DNA of 64,000 nucleotides from Pseudomonas sp. RSB 5.4 (GTDB taxonomy: Bacteria; Pseudomonadota; Gammaproteobacteria; Pseudomonadales; Pseudomonadaceae). The DNA is taken from NCBI RefSeq assembly GCF_037126175.1, contig NZ_CP146986.1:3810501-3874500 (forward strand), in the 5' to 3' direction. Shown piece after piece: positions 1 to 10,560 of the stretch (positions within the stretch are counted from its first letter, which is position 1; each line of letters opens with the position of its first letter). The notes beneath the pieces were generated by a model. The model had not been told where the DNA came from, did no database searches, and was given only the letters and a program-made list of their open reading frames with translations. A program made the position numbers and the translations under genes.

Positions 1-1098
1 GACGCGCTGACGGTTACTGCTGTCGTCGATACTCAGACAATCGCCATTGCGCGTGGCGTTTTGCAGCAAGTAGGTGCGGATCGCCACGGCCAGCGCCTTG
101 GCGGCTTCGGCGGGTTCGGGTTTGGCTTCACGCTCAAGGACGCGGGCGACGTATTCTTCGCGATCGAGCCGTGCGACGAGTTTGTCGTTGAGCAGAAACA
201 GTTCGCCGGCGCTGTGGATATCCAGCGCATTGCCATTGGCGAATTCGACGCGGTAGTCGCCCTGCAAAGGCCCGGAGCCAGCAACGCGCTCACCCGACAG
301 GACTCGCGAAACCGGATACCGCGAGAACAGTCCGACCTCAACACAACGCCCCGCCTCGGCCGGCCATGACGCTGGCAACACCGTCGCCAACGCCTGCCCG
401 TAATGGCGCAAAACCATCTGACTGGTGCCACGCCCACCGGCCCAGATCGGCGAACCGTCTGCCGTCCAACCGGCGAAACCACCCTGCCGCGATTGCGGAT
501 CCTGATCGCCGAGCCAGCTCCAGGTTTTCACCCGCAGGCGTCCGCCCAGCTCACCGACGACATTGCCGTCCGCCGCATTCAGCACAACGTCGAGCAACAC
601 CCGGCGCGTCTGCTCCTGCGCCGGCAGCACCGACAACACCTTCAGCAAGTCAGCCACGGAAACCCGGGTAGCCGGTTGCACGGTTGGCAAATACAGCAAC
701 CACGACGGTGCCTGCCGCGCTTGCCAATACGTGCGCCAATCGGCAGCAGCAATGCCCAATCGCGCCGGCTCAAAGTACAAGCCGCAGGATTTCACCAACG
801 CCTGATCGCGCTCGATCTTGCCGCCCGCCGAGCAGCAATAAACCTCCTCCTTCGACTGCCCGCGACATTCATACGCTGGCTCGCGCGCGCCGGTATCCAC
901 CAGCCACGCATAGACGAACAATTTCCACAGACTGCCCAGCGGCGTATCCAGCGTCGACGGCAAGGGCTCGCGGGCGATCAGTTGCGTCTGATTCAACGAC
1001 AGCAACTCGCCCTTGTACGCCAGCCGCAACGGCTCATCCTGCGCCGTCGCCAGCGCAGGCATCACACACATCAGCAGCCACAGCAGCGGCCGGTTCAT
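1..1098 (-). CDS. yfaQ: YfaQ-like DUF2300 / SpoIID-like exported protein (3' end outside window)
   Basis: The reading frame stays open from the ATG at 1098 to the window edge, so the C-terminus is missing. I translated it by hand: a signal peptide (MNRPLLWLLMCVMPALATAQ) is followed by about 345 visible residues with several cysteines in a short stretch (ECRGQ, YCCSAGG, SCGLY near residues 77-107). Near the visible end is an ALAVAIRTYLLQNA stretch resembling the SpoIID/DUF2300 fold. The start lies one base after the stop of the macroglobulin gene, so it is the last gene of the operon. In E. coli yfaQ accompanies yfaS, yfaT, yfaA and yfaP, which is the main support for the name. Biochemical role unknown; probably periplasmic or envelope-bound. 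Confidence 0.8.
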   Translation of the reverse strand, partial: MNRPLLWLLMCVMPALATAQDEPLRLAYKGELLSLNQTQLIAREPLPSTLDTPLGSLWKLFVYAWLVDTGAREPAYECRGQSKEEVYCCSAGGKIERDQALVKSCGLYFEPARLGIAAADWRTYWQARQAPSWLLYLPTVQPATRVSVADLLKVLSVLPAQEQTRRVLLDVVLNAADGNVVGELGGRLRVKTWSWLGDQDPQSRQGGFAGWTADGSPIWAGGRGTSQMVLRHYGQALATVLPASWPAEAGRCVEVGLFSRYPVSRVLSGERVAGSGPLQGDYRVEFANGNALDIHSAGELFLLNDKLVARLDREEYVARVLEREAKPEPAEAAKALAVAIRTYLLQNATRNGDCLSIDDSSNRQRV

Positions 1099-1099
1099 G

Positions 1100-4000
1100 T
1101 CAGTTGACCGTGACCTGACCGAGGGCAGCTTGCGCTTCCTGGGCCTGATGCTGCGGGGCGTAGACCTGAGTGAAGCGCACCGGCGGCAGGTTGAACTGAC
1201 CCTTCTGCGAGAAACGCACCAGATGGCGCAGACGCAATTCGCCACTCAGCGCATCCACCGGCACCGCGTAAGCCAGTTGCCCCGGCTCGAAGCGCGCCTT
1301 CTCCAGCGCGGTCGGTTCGGTGCCGTCCTTGCCCTGCAACTTGATACCCCAGGTGGTGCGCTCGACATCGGCGCCCGGTGGCAGCGGCACTTCAAGCATG
1401 CCGTAGCGCAGCGGTTTCGGCGCCTTGCTGGTGAGGATCACTTCGTCCAGGTACAGACTGTCGCTGGACAGCGGCTTGGTGCCCACCGGCTCCAGTTTGA
1501 AGGTGAAGGCTTCGTCGCCCGGCACCAGTCGCGACAGGCGCCGGGTGATGGTCACGGCCATTGGATCGACCGCCGGTTGCCGGGTCTGGAAGCTCAGCGC
1601 CGCCCGCAGCGGACGCTCCTGAGTGCCGGACACCGACAACACGCTCGGCACCGGCGTCGCCCCCTGCCACGTCCAGAACATCTCGCCGGTCGCGCCGTAG
1701 TTTTTCTTCCAGCCTTCACCCGGCATCAGCGCGATGGTCGGCGAGGCCTGGGCGATGCTGCGTTGCAACCAGCTCAGCGCCAGGGCGCGTTCGAGGGTCG
1801 ATTGCTGTGGCAGCAGACGTTGCAGCAACGCCGTCGCACGGGCCTGATCGAACGCTTGCAGCGACAGGTTCAGCGCTTCGGCAAACGGCTGCGAACTGAC
1901 CGCCAGACGCTGTTGCGCCGCGCCAACCTGACGATTGAATGCGTCCGGCAACGCGACTTTCGACTGAGTCGCCAGCGCCGCGGTCAACACCCGCGCCGCC
2001 GCCAGACCGAGCGCCGAATCCGGGTCACTCATCACCAGGCTGTCTTCGCCGTCGTCCATCAGGGTTTCGGCATTGCCCTCACCGGCCTTGGCCAGATCGT
2101 CCATCAAACCGCTGAGCAAAGTGTTCACCGGCAGGTGCATCTGCTTGGCGAACGACAGAATCAGTGCCCGCTGCAGCAGCGGCGTGTTCGGCGCTTGCTT
2201 GGCGTAGACCTCCAGCACTCGCTGCCAGTGCTCCGGTGGCAAGGTCAGCTCCAGCACTTGGCTGGCGTTCCAGTCGGCGTAGTAGGCGTAAGCGGTGAGG
2301 AACGCGTCCGGCTCGCCGTCGAAGCCCCACCAGGTGAAGCTCGCCGACGGCCCGGCCATTTGCACCAGACGCAGACGGCTGTTCTGCATGATCAGGCGCA
2401 GGCGATCGCGGATCTGCGGGCTCGACGCCAGCGACGGATAAGCGATGCTCAGCGGCAGCAAACGGCTGGCCGTCTGCTCGACGCCGCCATACGGGTAGCT
2501 CAGCAGATCGTCGAGCGCGGAACGGAACAGCGCTTGCGGACTGTCATCCAGACGCAGACGAATGTCAGTGGCGTCCGCCGGCAGGCTCAACGGAGTGTCG
2601 CCGCTGGCCACGTCGAGGCTCTGGGTTTGCGTGACTTGCCAGCCGTCACCGGTCGCGCTCAGGCGCACGGCCAGCGAGTCCGCGGTTTTGCCATCCTGCA
2701 CCAGCTCGGCAGTCCACTCACCGGTCGCCAGCGCAAACGCTGGAAGCGGCACGTAGTTGATGCCGTTATTCAGGGTCACCGGCAGGCGTTGTTCGGCGCC
2801 AGCGTAATGGGTGACCAGCTCAGCCTTGACCGGTTTTTCCGCCTGGCTGAAGGCAAACACTCCGAGTTGCGGCTGATCGCCCTTGCGGAATTTGCTCGGC
2901 CCGCTCCACTTCAGGTACAGCGGTTTTTCCGAACGGACGAACTGCTTCTTCTGCCCGACCTGACCGTCATCGGCAATGGCGCGGGCGGTGATGCGCCAGC
3001 GGGTCAGCGAGTCCGGCATCTTGAAGGTGAACCGGGTTTTGCCGTCGGCACCGGTCAACAACTCTGGCTGCCACGCGGCGGTGTCGACGTCTTCGCGACG
3101 CGGACGCTCCAGCACTTTCACCCCACGCTCGCTGCGGTTGGCCTTGCCCGGCGCGCCGGGGCTGCCCGGCAACGCCACGTCGTAACTGATGAACGACAGG
3201 CTGGCGCTGGTGCGCACGTTGTTGCGGCGTGGGTGGTAGAAGAACTGGTCGATGGTCGGTGCGACTTCCGGTTGCAGCGCGTAGACCATTTCATCGACGA
3301 CGCTGACGGTCAGATGCGCCGGGACCGCTTTGCCGGCGAACTGCGTGGTCAGGTCAACCGTGACCGTGTCGCCCGGCAGGTACACGGTTTTATCGGTGCT
3401 GATCGCCACGTCGATTTGCGGCGCGATCACCTTGATCCCGGCGTTCTGGAAGCTGTACTGCCCGCCCTTGGTGTACAGCACCGAGAAGGTCAGGTTCGGC
3501 GCGAAATTGTCCTTCACCGGGATGCGTGCGCGGTATTGGGTGTCGCTGAGTTTTTCCAGTTTCAGCCAGTCGCCGCCCTTGGCCAGCAGCGCGGTGGCTT
3601 CGACCTTGTCACGCTCCAGCGACAGCAGGGCATCGCTGACCGGCTCCGGGAACGTGATCAGCGCCAGCGCTTCATCGCCAGCCTTGTACTCGGGCTTGTC
3701 GAGGACGATTTCCACAGTGCCCGGCACCGCTTTGACGCCGTCACCAGTGACTGAATGGCCGGTGGCGCCGAGGACGCGACCGTGCTGATCCTTCAGCGTC
3801 AGGTTGTAAGTACCCGGACGTTCGAAGGCAATGCTGAAACCCTTGTCCGTCGCCGCAAGCTTGCCTTCAGCGGTGCTCTGGTCTTCCAGGCGCACCCAGC
3901 TGTAGCTGCTCGGGGTGACGGCTTTGCTTTGCTCGCTGCCACCTTCGTTGACGTAGCTGAACGCGACTTTGTCGTTGACCGCGCTGAAACGTTGCGGCGC

Positions 4001-5674
4001 GCTCAGACGGAAGCTTGCGGCGCCACGGTCGATGAGAATTTCCTTGGTGGTCTTGACCCGATACGCCGCGCCATCGCTGGCAAACACGGTGAGCATGTAA
4101 CGGCTCGGTTTGTCGGCGGCCGGCAGGTCGAGGGTCGCGTTGCCTTTGCTGTCGGTGGTCAGTTCGGTGCTGGTCAGTTCCACCGGGAATTGCCCAAGAT
4201 ATTGCAGCTCGTTGTCGACCATCGACAGTTGCTGCGCGCGCAGACTCAGAGTCAGTTTGGCGTTGGCCACCGGTTTGCCGTCCGGATACAGCAGCACCAG
4301 ACTGCCCTTCACCGGCTCGCCGGTGCGGTAATCCTGCTTGGCCAGATTCAGCGAAATCTCGAAGTGCGGCTTGATGTATTCAGCCACACGGAAGGCGCTG
4401 CTGTAGGCCTGATCCTTGTAGCTGAAACGGATCTCATAGCCACCGGCCACGGCGTTATCCGGCAACTGGAAGCGGCCCTGGGTACCGGCCTTGGAATCGA
4501 GTTTCAGGTCAAGGTGTTGCAACTCGGTGCCGGTGGCATCCAGTACGCTGACCGTGACGTCCGCCGCACCCGGCAATACCGAATCCCGCGCATTCTTGAA
4601 CTCGCGACCGACGATTTTCAGCGACACCCAATCCCCCGGGCGATACAGCGGTCGATCAGTGAACGCGTAGAGTTTGGTGTCGTAGATTTCGCTGTCGTAA
4701 TAGAAGTTCTCGGAGACGAACACCCCGCCCTCTTCGTCCTCGCCGATCACGAACGAGCGCTCGGGGCTGACGTGTTTCAGACGCAGCAAACCATCGGCAT
4801 CGGTGGCGCCGCTGCTCATCACGCCGAGGCCGTCGGTCCACAGCACATTGACCTTCGGCACCGAACTGCCTTCGTGTTTGCGTGCGGCCCAGACCAGCAA
4901 TTCATCGCCGGCAATCTTGCTCACCGCGACGGTGTTGGAGACGAAAACCATGGTGGTCGCGCGGTACTTGCCGATCAGCGCTTCGACCAGATACAGGCCC
5001 GGTTTCAGCTTGCCCAACGGGATGTACACGTTACCCGGCGCAACGCTGACGAACTCGCTGGAAGACCCGGCCAGGTTGACCCCGGCCGGCGGCTGGATCG
5101 GTTTGGCCTGCCACAGTGGATAACGGAACTGGCTGACCACCGGCAGACCCGGAATCAACGCGAATTGCGGCTGTGCGTCGTACGGGGTCGGCGCGGCGAT
5201 GGCGTTGCCCATCTTCAGTTCCGGCACTTCCTCGGTGACCTGCTTGCGCGATTCGTAGGAGAACGCACGCTGCATCACCCGCCGCGATTTGCGGTACCAG
5301 TTGTCCCACAGGTACGCGAGGGTGTTGGACAGGCCTTCGCCCTTGAACTGGCCGTCGCTGACCACGCGGTGCAGGTTCTTCTGACGCTTGAGGAAATCCA
5401 GCGGTTTGTCGATGCGATAGACGCGGATGTCGGCGCCGCCGTACGGTTCCATGCGGAAGCGGCGGTAGTCGCGACCCGGCGCTTCGAGACGCACCATCGC
5501 CTGCTCGTCCGCCGCGAAACTGCTGTCGGCCAGCAGGAAAAAGCTTTCACCAGAGACCGGCGTGTAGCCGCTCGGCTCCACTGAATCTTCAGCGTTGACG
5601 GTCGCCAGTGGCAGCAACAGCGCCAGCAGCAGGGGAATTCGAGCGCAGAGTCGCAGCATGCGGGCACCGGTCAT
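1100..5674 (-). CDS. yfaS: YfaS-type bacterial alpha-2-macroglobulin, thioester-less
   Basis: A protein of 1524 residues with a signal peptide (hydrophobic stretch ending LATVNAED), repeated MG-type beta-sandwich domains, a bait-region-like middle and a C-terminal alpha/alpha toroid. Bacterial alpha-2-macroglobulins trap proteases in the periplasm. The sequence YPYGGVEQT sits where the family has GCxEQ, so the thioester Cys is Gly (about residue 1064) while Glu and Gln remain. Covalent trapping is therefore not possible, as known for the second, YfaS-type class; YfhM has the Cys and pairs with pbpC. I chose the ATG at 5674 because it overlaps the yfaT stop (ATGA) and leads directly into the signal peptide; an in-frame start at 5752 would lie deep inside yfaT. 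Confidence 0.9.
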   Translation of the reverse strand: MTGARMLRLCARIPLLLALLLPLATVNAEDSVEPSGYTPVSGESFFLLADSSFAADEQAMVRLEAPGRDYRRFRMEPYGGADIRVYRIDKPLDFLKRQKNLHRVVSDGQFKGEGLSNTLAYLWDNWYRKSRRVMQRAFSYESRKQVTEEVPELKMGNAIAAPTPYDAQPQFALIPGLPVVSQFRYPLWQAKPIQPPAGVNLAGSSSEFVSVAPGNVYIPLGKLKPGLYLVEALIGKYRATTMVFVSNTVAVSKIAGDELLVWAARKHEGSSVPKVNVLWTDGLGVMSSGATDADGLLRLKHVSPERSFVIGEDEEGGVFVSENFYYDSEIYDTKLYAFTDRPLYRPGDWVSLKIVGREFKNARDSVLPGAADVTVSVLDATGTELQHLDLKLDSKAGTQGRFQLPDNAVAGGYEIRFSYKDQAYSSAFRVAEYIKPHFEISLNLAKQDYRTGEPVKGSLVLLYPDGKPVANAKLTLSLRAQQLSMVDNELQYLGQFPVELTSTELTTDSKGNATLDLPAADKPSRYMLTVFASDGAAYRVKTTKEILIDRGAASFRLSAPQRFSAVNDKVAFSYVNEGGSEQSKAVTPSSYSWVRLEDQSTAEGKLAATDKGFSIAFERPGTYNLTLKDQHGRVLGATGHSVTGDGVKAVPGTVEIVLDKPEYKAGDEALALITFPEPVSDALLSLERDKVEATALLAKGGDWLKLEKLSDTQYRARIPVKDNFAPNLTFSVLYTKGGQYSFQNAGIKVIAPQIDVAISTDKTVYLPGDTVTVDLTTQFAGKAVPAHLTVSVVDEMVYALQPEVAPTIDQFFYHPRRNNVRTSASLSFISYDVALPGSPGAPGKANRSERGVKVLERPRREDVDTAAWQPELLTGADGKTRFTFKMPDSLTRWRITARAIADDGQVGQKKQFVRSEKPLYLKWSGPSKFRKGDQPQLGVFAFSQAEKPVKAELVTHYAGAEQRLPVTLNNGINYVPLPAFALATGEWTAELVQDGKTADSLAVRLSATGDGWQVTQTQSLDVASGDTPLSLPADATDIRLRLDDSPQALFRSALDDLLSYPYGGVEQTASRLLPLSIAYPSLASSPQIRDRLRLIMQNSRLRLVQMAGPSASFTWWGFDGEPDAFLTAYAYYADWNASQVLELTLPPEHWQRVLEVYAKQAPNTPLLQRALILSFAKQMHLPVNTLLSGLMDDLAKAGEGNAETLMDDGEDSLVMSDPDSALGLAAARVLTAALATQSKVALPDAFNRQVGAAQQRLAVSSQPFAEALNLSLQAFDQARATALLQRLLPQQSTLERALALSWLQRSIAQASPTIALMPGEGWKKNYGATGEMFWTWQGATPVPSVLSVSGTQERPLRAALSFQTRQPAVDPMAVTITRRLSRLVPGDEAFTFKLEPVGTKPLSSDSLYLDEVILTSKAPKPLRYGMLEVPLPPGADVERTTWGIKLQGKDGTEPTALEKARFEPGQLAYAVPVDALSGELRLRHLVRFSQKGQFNLPPVRFTQVYAPQHQAQEAQAALGQVTVN

Positions 5675-6309
5675 TGGGAGAGAAAGTTCAGTCGATAGAC
5701 GCCGATGAAGTTGGGGTTGGCTGCGTCGGGTATCCATCGGGTGTCCTTCCATGTCATGAGTTGCTGCAGGCTTGCCGAACGCATGCCGTTGTCAGTGGGG
5801 GTGGTCGTGCCGGTGTGATAGGCGATGTAGCGGCCCATCCAGATCATCAGGTGCTGATCGTCGCCCTGATCGAAAAACATCAGGTCGCCGGGGCGTGCCT
5901 GGGACACGTCGCGGCTGACCAGATGGCTGTTGAACTGAATCAGTTTGATCGCGTTGACGTACGGCCCGACCTTGCCGCCGCCCTGCTGCCATTGCTGGGC
6001 GAGCTTGCGCTGCTCATCGCTGAGCGTCAGCTCCGGCGGGAGGTAGCGATTGGACAGGCCATTGCTGCGCAGCCATTTGTCGTCGTGGACTTTCAACGCT
6101 TCGTTGGCAGCGAAACGCACCAGCCCCGCGCAGTCCTGCTGATACCAGCGCGGGCTCGGCCCCTGGCTCAGTTGCTCCTGAGCGATGCGCACGAACCAGG
6201 CGCGGAACACCTGGGACTGTGCCGGATCCAGCGCCGGCGCTTCGACGGCTCGGGCGCCGGCGCTGAGTAACAGCGCGAGCAGGCCGAGGCTGCGGATCAG
6301 TGTCGTCAC
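5671..6309 (-). CDS. yfaT: YfaT-like DUF1175 exported protein
   Basis: A protein of about 212 residues with an N-terminal signal peptide ([18 protein letters not shown]) and a compact domain containing [14 protein letters not shown] and [19 protein letters not shown]. The Cys and His in these stretches resemble an NlpC/P60-like papain-fold hydrolase, but that is inference; the family is formally DUF1175. The GTG at 6309 overlaps the yfaA stop (GTGA) and is my preferred start. ATGs at 6321 and 6336 are in frame but place an acidic residue before the signal peptide or lie further upstream. The gene overlaps yfaS by four bases, so the two are translationally coupled. The Cys/His domain next to a thioester-less macroglobulin suggests an envelope peptidase or peptidoglycan role. 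Confidence 0.8.
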   Translation of the reverse strand: MTTLIRSLGLLALLLSAGARAVEAPALDPAQSQVFRAWFVRIAQEQLSQGPSPRWYQQDCAGLVRFAANEALKVHDDKWLRSNGLSNRYLPPELTLSDEQRKLAQQWQQGGGKVGPYVNAIKLIQFNSHLVSRDVSQARPGDLMFFDQGDDQHLMIWMGRYIAYHTGTTTPTDNGMRSASLQQLMTWKDTRWIPDAANPNFIGVYRLNFLSQ

Positions 6310-8018
6310 AGCGCTTTCCATTCCAGCGGCAGCCATTGCCAGTGGCCGTCAGGCTCGCTGCCTTCGGGCAGGGTCAGCGCGTATTTGCCATAACCGCCGA
6401 GGGTGCGCAGTTTCGGGATCAGGTAGGTTTGCGCGGCGTTGTAGAACACCGGCTCCATGTCCTGCGGCAGGCTGTCGAGGGTTTCCTGCTGCATCAGTTG
6501 CGCCATCGCATCCGGACCGAAGTAGATCGGCATCAGCACGTCTTTCGGCAGCACGTCGGCCATCGGCGGGAAGCGTTTGTCGAGGGTGCCAATCGCCTTT
6601 TCCACCAGTTTGTCGTCGAGGGAAAACAGCAGGGTCGAGTTGTGACGCGCCATGCTGACTTTCATGAACGCCTTGCCGGTGATTGCGTCCGGGTTCTCGG
6701 CATCCTTGGCCGGGTACTGGCCAAAGTTCGAGCTGACCTGACGCTGCCACACGTGGCTCTGGCCTTCCTGTTTCTCGACCACCGGGAAAGCGCGGTATTC
6801 AACGTTGTTTTCATACGCGCCGATCATCGAACTGAACAATGCACCCAGTTCACCGTCGATCCGGCCGGTGTCCTCGTTCTTCAGGCTCGCCACCAGCAAC
6901 GGCGTGTACAGGCGTGAGTCGGCATACCAGCACAGCCCGGCGGCACCGGCGACGTGGGTGATCATGCGTCCGGCCACGGCCTCGTCGGCGCCGAGTTTCA
7001 CCAGTAATGGTTTCTGCGGTTCGGCCGCCACCGGCAAGGTCACGCAGGCACTGGCGCCCAGCGGCATGGCTTGCCAGACCGGTTTGAAATCGAAGTCCGG
7101 CTGATTGTCCAGTTCGTCCATGGCCAGAAAGCTGTGCCAGCCCTTATCGTCCATGTCGAAACGCAGTCCGGCGAAGTTCGGGATGAAGCGCTGATACCCC
7201 ATGGCAAGCACGCTGGAGCTCACCGACAGGCGTTGTTTGATTTCCGGCGTTTTCGTTGCCAAACCGAAGGCTTCGGGGAACAGTTTGTCGCCATTGAGCA
7301 ACGCTGCCAGCGCTTGTGAAGACACGTGGCCCGACTCCTCCGAGGCGCCGTTGTCGGCGTCGTAGTATTTGGCCGGATTGGACAGCACTACCAGCTTGTC
7401 GCCGCGCGAAGCGAACAGCAGCGATTTGCTGGCGTTGTAGCTGAGCTGATAGAGCGTCACCTCGTCGCTGCCGACTTTCAGCGTGCCGAACTTGCTCAGT
7501 TGCGAGTCATCCAGCGCGACTTTCGCCAGCGGCTCCAGCAGTTTCGCCAGACCGCCGCGATCCATCACCAGCAGGAAATCCTTGAGTCGGCCATCGGCGC
7601 CGCGCCACAACGCGACATCGGCTGGCTGATCGAAAAGCTGCTCGATCAGGCTGTCCTGCAGCTTCAGGTCGTGCTCGTAGATGATCCGTCGCAGGCTGCC
7701 GATCAGGCCGAGGCGGTCAGCGTGGGTTTCGTAATAGAAGACGAAATCTTCGGTGAGCGTGGCCTTGAGGAACGGCACCGTCAGCAGGTCCTTGGGCAAC
7801 TGGCTCAGGGAGCGGGTTTCCAGCAGTGCGTCCGGGCGGCTCAGGCCGAGCTTGTCGCTGGCAAGTAGAGCCGCCGGCAACTTGGGCTTGTGCAGCAGCC
7901 AGCCGAGACCACCCGCTACCCCGGCCACCAGGACCAGGCCAATCAGCAGCGCCGGCCAGCGCCGGGAAGGTTTGCCGGCAGGTGTCGGGACGGCCGGAGA
8001 AGCAGCGTTATCACTCAT
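6306..8018 (-). CDS. yfaA: YfaA-like DUF2138 membrane-anchored protein
   Basis: A protein of 570 residues. An N-terminal cytoplasmic tail rich in Ala, Pro and Ser is followed by one transmembrane segment ([22 protein letters not shown], near residues 22-43) and a large periplasmic domain, giving an N-in, C-out topology. Length and neighbours match E. coli YfaA (DUF2138), whose function is unknown. The ATG at 8018 is preferred to the GTG two codons upstream. The gene overlaps the next one by GTGA and follows yfaP by 38 bases, consistent with one transcript. No catalytic motif is recognisable. Confidence 0.8.
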   Translation of the reverse strand: MSDNAASPAVPTPAGKPSRRWPALLIGLVLVAGVAGGLGWLLHKPKLPAALLASDKLGLSRPDALLETRSLSQLPKDLLTVPFLKATLTEDFVFYYETHADRLGLIGSLRRIIYEHDLKLQDSLIEQLFDQPADVALWRGADGRLKDFLLVMDRGGLAKLLEPLAKVALDDSQLSKFGTLKVGSDEVTLYQLSYNASKSLLFASRGDKLVVLSNPAKYYDADNGASEESGHVSSQALAALLNGDKLFPEAFGLATKTPEIKQRLSVSSSVLAMGYQRFIPNFAGLRFDMDDKGWHSFLAMDELDNQPDFDFKPVWQAMPLGASACVTLPVAAEPQKPLLVKLGADEAVAGRMITHVAGAAGLCWYADSRLYTPLLVASLKNEDTGRIDGELGALFSSMIGAYENNVEYRAFPVVEKQEGQSHVWQRQVSSNFGQYPAKDAENPDAITGKAFMKVSMARHNSTLLFSLDDKLVEKAIGTLDKRFPPMADVLPKDVLMPIYFGPDAMAQLMQQETLDSLPQDMEPVFYNAAQTYLIPKLRTLGGYGKYALTLPEGSEPDGHWQWLPLEWKAL

Positions 8019-8056
8019 GTTCACAAAACCCGAAGTTCATCCGTGGAGCGGGATGC

Positions 8057-8848
8057 TTAATAGTTGAAAGTCTTGACCAGCAGCAGATCACCGATCGCCC
8101 GCAGGGGCACGATGAACGTTTCACGTTTTTCGTCGACCGTGTTTTCGTTGAGCACCAGCGTGATTTGCGAGGTGATGACCTCGTTCTGATTGCTGGCCTC
8201 CTCGAAGTTATAGCCGCCGTCGCCAAAGTTGCCCCAATAGTTGACGTAAACCAGATAGGTGCCATGCAGCGGCGCGGTCATGGTGAACATTTCCGGGCCG
8301 GGGCCATCGACGCCATCCGGGTCCAGACCGCCGCCGTTGGTCAGCGCCGTGTGGGCGAAAAACGCGTGCTGACCGTCGGGCGTAATGATGTGCAGGTCGA
8401 GTTCGGCCTTGGGATCGTCCCAACCCAGCACCACACGGATTTTCGCCGGAGTGCGCAGGTTGTTCGCTTCGTAGAACTGCACGCGCTTGAGCGACTGCCC
8501 CTCGGCGCTGCGCACTTCGACACTGTTGGAACCGGCGCCGAACGCATACGGGCGGGCAAATCGCCCGTCATCGTCGGTGTACAGATTCAGTGGATTGCCA
8601 TTGACCGCCAGCGTGTGCGGCCCGCGTTGATTGCCGATGGCCTTGAGCTGGCCCTGGATCATCGTGCGATTGCGCTGGATGCCACGGTCGATTGGCGGCG
8701 TCGGATAGGCGACTTGCGGGTTTTCACTGCGATCAAGCAGACCGTTGTAGCGCCAACCGCCCGACGGTTCCGACAGTTCGGCAGTCGGCGCCGCCAGCAG
8801 CGCAGGCGCGCCAGCCAGACCGATCAGCAACAAAAGAAATGAACGCAT
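8057..8848 (-). CDS. yfaP: YfaP-like exported protein (DUF2135)
   Basis: A 263-residue protein with a clear signal peptide (MRSFLLLLIGLAGAPALLA, cleaved before APTAELSEP). The second half carries LDLHIITPDGQHAFF and GGGLDPDGVDGPGPEMFT, then GTYLVYVNYWG, which looks like a beta-sandwich with an acidic, possibly Ca-binding loop, as in DUF2135/YfaP proteins. It is the first gene of the five-gene yfa operon, and the start is preceded by an AGGAGG-like sequence about eight bases upstream (tgcctcct on the plus strand). The family has no established biochemistry; a periplasmic partner of the macroglobulin is an inference from the conserved neighbourhood. Confidence 0.82.
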   Translation of the reverse strand: MRSFLLLLIGLAGAPALLAAPTAELSEPSGGWRYNGLLDRSENPQVAYPTPPIDRGIQRNRTMIQGQLKAIGNQRGPHTLAVNGNPLNLYTDDDGRFARPYAFGAGSNSVEVRSAEGQSLKRVQFYEANNLRTPAKIRVVLGWDDPKAELDLHIITPDGQHAFFAHTALTNGGGLDPDGVDGPGPEMFTMTAPLHGTYLVYVNYWGNFGDGGYNFEEASNQNEVITSQITLVLNENTVDEKRETFIVPLRAIGDLLLVKTFNY

Positions 8849-9041
8849 GTAGTGCCTCCTGCCATGCCTGAACGAAACCTTGCACCCGATCCTCGGTACT
8901 TCACAGCGGTGGAAACTGCGTTTCGTCTGAAAGACCCCGTGACTAGCGGGTCGTAGAAGGCGCGAAGATTAGCGATTCGGCAGTTTTTTAACAATCGGAT
9001 ACATCTGGATTTGCTGTGGGATTCACGCAGGTTTGTTGGGC

Positions 9042-9087
9042 GTGAGCCGAATAGAAGCGTTATTCGGCTCACAAAATGAGCCGAATA
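9042..9087. promoter_or_regulatory. Three evenly spaced alternating half-sites upstream of yfaP (putative operator)
   Basis: GAGCCGAATA (9044-9053), TATTCGGCTC (9061-9070) and GAGCCGAATA (9078-9087) alternate in orientation at exactly 17-base spacing. They form two overlapping perfect inverted repeats; the first extends to GTGAGCCGAATA/TATTCGGCTCAC. The site lies about 195 bases upstream of the yfaP start, in the 494-base gap (8849-9342) between yfaP and xseB. The rest of that gap holds a REPIN and no gene I can support. A dimeric repressor or activator site is the simplest reading; the regulator is unknown to me. Confidence 0.5.
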
Positions 9088-9117
9088 AGCTCCAACCTTC
9101 ATAAGTCACCACAAATA

Positions 9118-9252
9118 CTGTGGCGAGGGAGCTTGCTCCCGCTGGACTGCGCAGCAGGCCCAATCCGGTCAGTGCAATCTGCCTGAAAAACTGCGGTGGC
9201 GGGTTTTGGGGTCGCTACGCAACCCAGCGGGAGCAAGCTCCCTCGCCACAGT
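9118..9252. repeat. REPIN (inverted REP pair)
   Basis: Left arm CTGTGGCGAGGGAGCTTGCT and its complement at about 9225-9251 face each other across a spacer of roughly 80 bases. It lies between divergent yfaP and xseB. Confidence 0.85.
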
Positions 9253-9342
9253 AAAGCGGGGTCGTCCGGGGCACCTCATTTGCCCATAAACCCCCTATCT
9301 GCTAGTGTCGCGCCGGTTTAACGTCAACCGGAAATCGCCGCC

Positions 9343-9585
9343 ATGGCCCGCAAAAAAGCTGCACTGGATTTCGAACAGTCCCTCGCCGACCTGCAAACGC
9401 TGGTCGAGCGTCTGGAGAACGGTGAATTGTCGCTGGAAGACTCGCTGACCGCTTTCGAGCAGGGCATCGGCCTGACCCGTGACTGCCAGGCAGCGCTGGC
9501 CCAGGCCGAGCAGAAGGTGCAAGTGCTGCTGGAGCGCGATGGCGAACTCGCCGAGGAACCCTTCGACGCGGAACAGCCAGAATGA
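9343..9585 (+). CDS. xseB: Exodeoxyribonuclease VII small subunit
   Basis: An 80-residue protein matching XseB in full: an acidic two-helix hairpin with [20 protein letters not shown] and [16 protein letters not shown] followed by [12 protein letters not shown]. It binds XseA to form exonuclease VII, which degrades single-stranded DNA; xseA is not in this window. The stop overlaps the ispA start (ATGA), and xseB-ispA-dxs is the usual gammaproteobacterial order. Confidence 0.96.
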   Translation: MARKKAALDFEQSLADLQTLVERLENGELSLEDSLTAFEQGIGLTRDCQAALAQAEQKVQVLLERDGELAEEPFDAEQPE

Positions 9586-10469
9586 TTGCGGCGTATTCGG
9601 CGACCAGTCAGGCGCGGGTCAATGCGGCACTGGAAATCCTCTTCAAGGCTCCGCTGCCGGAACTGTCGCGCTTGTATGAGGCAATGCACTACAGCGTGAT
9701 GATCGGCGGCAAACGCGTGCGCCCGCTGCTGGCCTACGCCGCGTGCGAAGCGCTCGGTGGCAAGGCTGAGCAAGCCAACGGCGCGGCCTGCGCGGTGGAG
9801 CTGATCCACGCCTATTCGCTGGTGCACGACGATTTGCCGGCGATGGACGACGACGATCTGCGTCGCGGCCAGCCCACCACTCACAAGAAATTCGACGAAG
9901 CCTGCGCGATTCTTGCCGGTGACGGCTTGCAGAGCCTGGCCTTCAGCGCCCTGCTCGACCCGCGCCTGAGCAGCCTCGACGCTGACATCCGTTTGCAACA
10001 GGTCACGGCGCTGGCGCATGCGGCAGGCCCGGCGGGCATGGTCGGCGGTCAGGCCATCGACCTCGGTTCGGTCGGTCTGAAGCTGGATCAGCAAGCACTG
10101 GAGCAGATGCACCGGCACAAGACCGGCGCGCTGATCGAAGTCAGCGTCAAACTCGGCGCCCTGGCCAGCGGCCGTGCCGAGCAGGATGAACTCAAAGCCC
10201 TGCAGACTTATGCACAGGCCATCGGTCTGGCCTTCCAGGTGCAGGACGACATTCTCGACGTCGAAAGCGATACCGAAACCCTCGGTAAACGCCAGGGCGC
10301 CGACATCGCCCGCGACAAACCGACCTACCCGGCCTTGCTGGGGCTGGACGCGGCCAAGGTCTACGCCCTGGAACTGCGCGATCAGGCACTGCACGCGCTG
10401 CGACCGTTTGACGCGGCAGCCGAGCCTTTGCGCGACCTGGCCCGGTATATCGTCGAGCGGCGTAACTGA
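9582..10469 (+). CDS. ispA: Farnesyl diphosphate synthase (polyprenyl synthetase)
   Basis: A 295-residue trans-prenyltransferase that condenses dimethylallyl and isopentenyl diphosphates to geranyl and farnesyl diphosphate. The first Asp-rich motif is [10 protein letters not shown] (about residues 84-93) and the second is DDILD (about residue 222), both metal and substrate ligands. The KR pair in GGKRVRPLL marks the IPP site. The gene overlaps xseB by four bases and precedes dxs, so precursor supply and chain elongation genes lie together. Confidence 0.96.
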   Translation: MIAAYSATSQARVNAALEILFKAPLPELSRLYEAMHYSVMIGGKRVRPLLAYAACEALGGKAEQANGAACAVELIHAYSLVHDDLPAMDDDDLRRGQPTTHKKFDEACAILAGDGLQSLAFSALLDPRLSSLDADIRLQQVTALAHAAGPAGMVGGQAIDLGSVGLKLDQQALEQMHRHKTGALIEVSVKLGALASGRAEQDELKALQTYAQAIGLAFQVQDDILDVESDTETLGKRQGADIARDKPTYPALLGLDAAKVYALELRDQALHALRPFDAAAEPLRDLARYIVERRN

Positions 10470-10560
10470 ACGCCAACCTGCCAAAAAAGACCAACGCGTG
10501 GGCAGGGGGCGATGCATCAGGTAAACTGCCGCATCTTTTATACCTATAACGATTCGCCTG

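Noticed and set aside
1013..5584. Long open frames on the plus strand (1013-3754, 3755-5584) opposite yfaS
   Set aside because: They are GC-rich antisense shadows: their translations are rich in Arg, Gln and His with no domain, while the minus strand encodes a clear macroglobulin.
1100..5674. YfhM/PbpC-type macroglobulin locus
   Set aside because: The thioester Cys is missing and no penicillin-binding protein 1C gene follows; the next gene is DUF2300, which defines the YfaS type.
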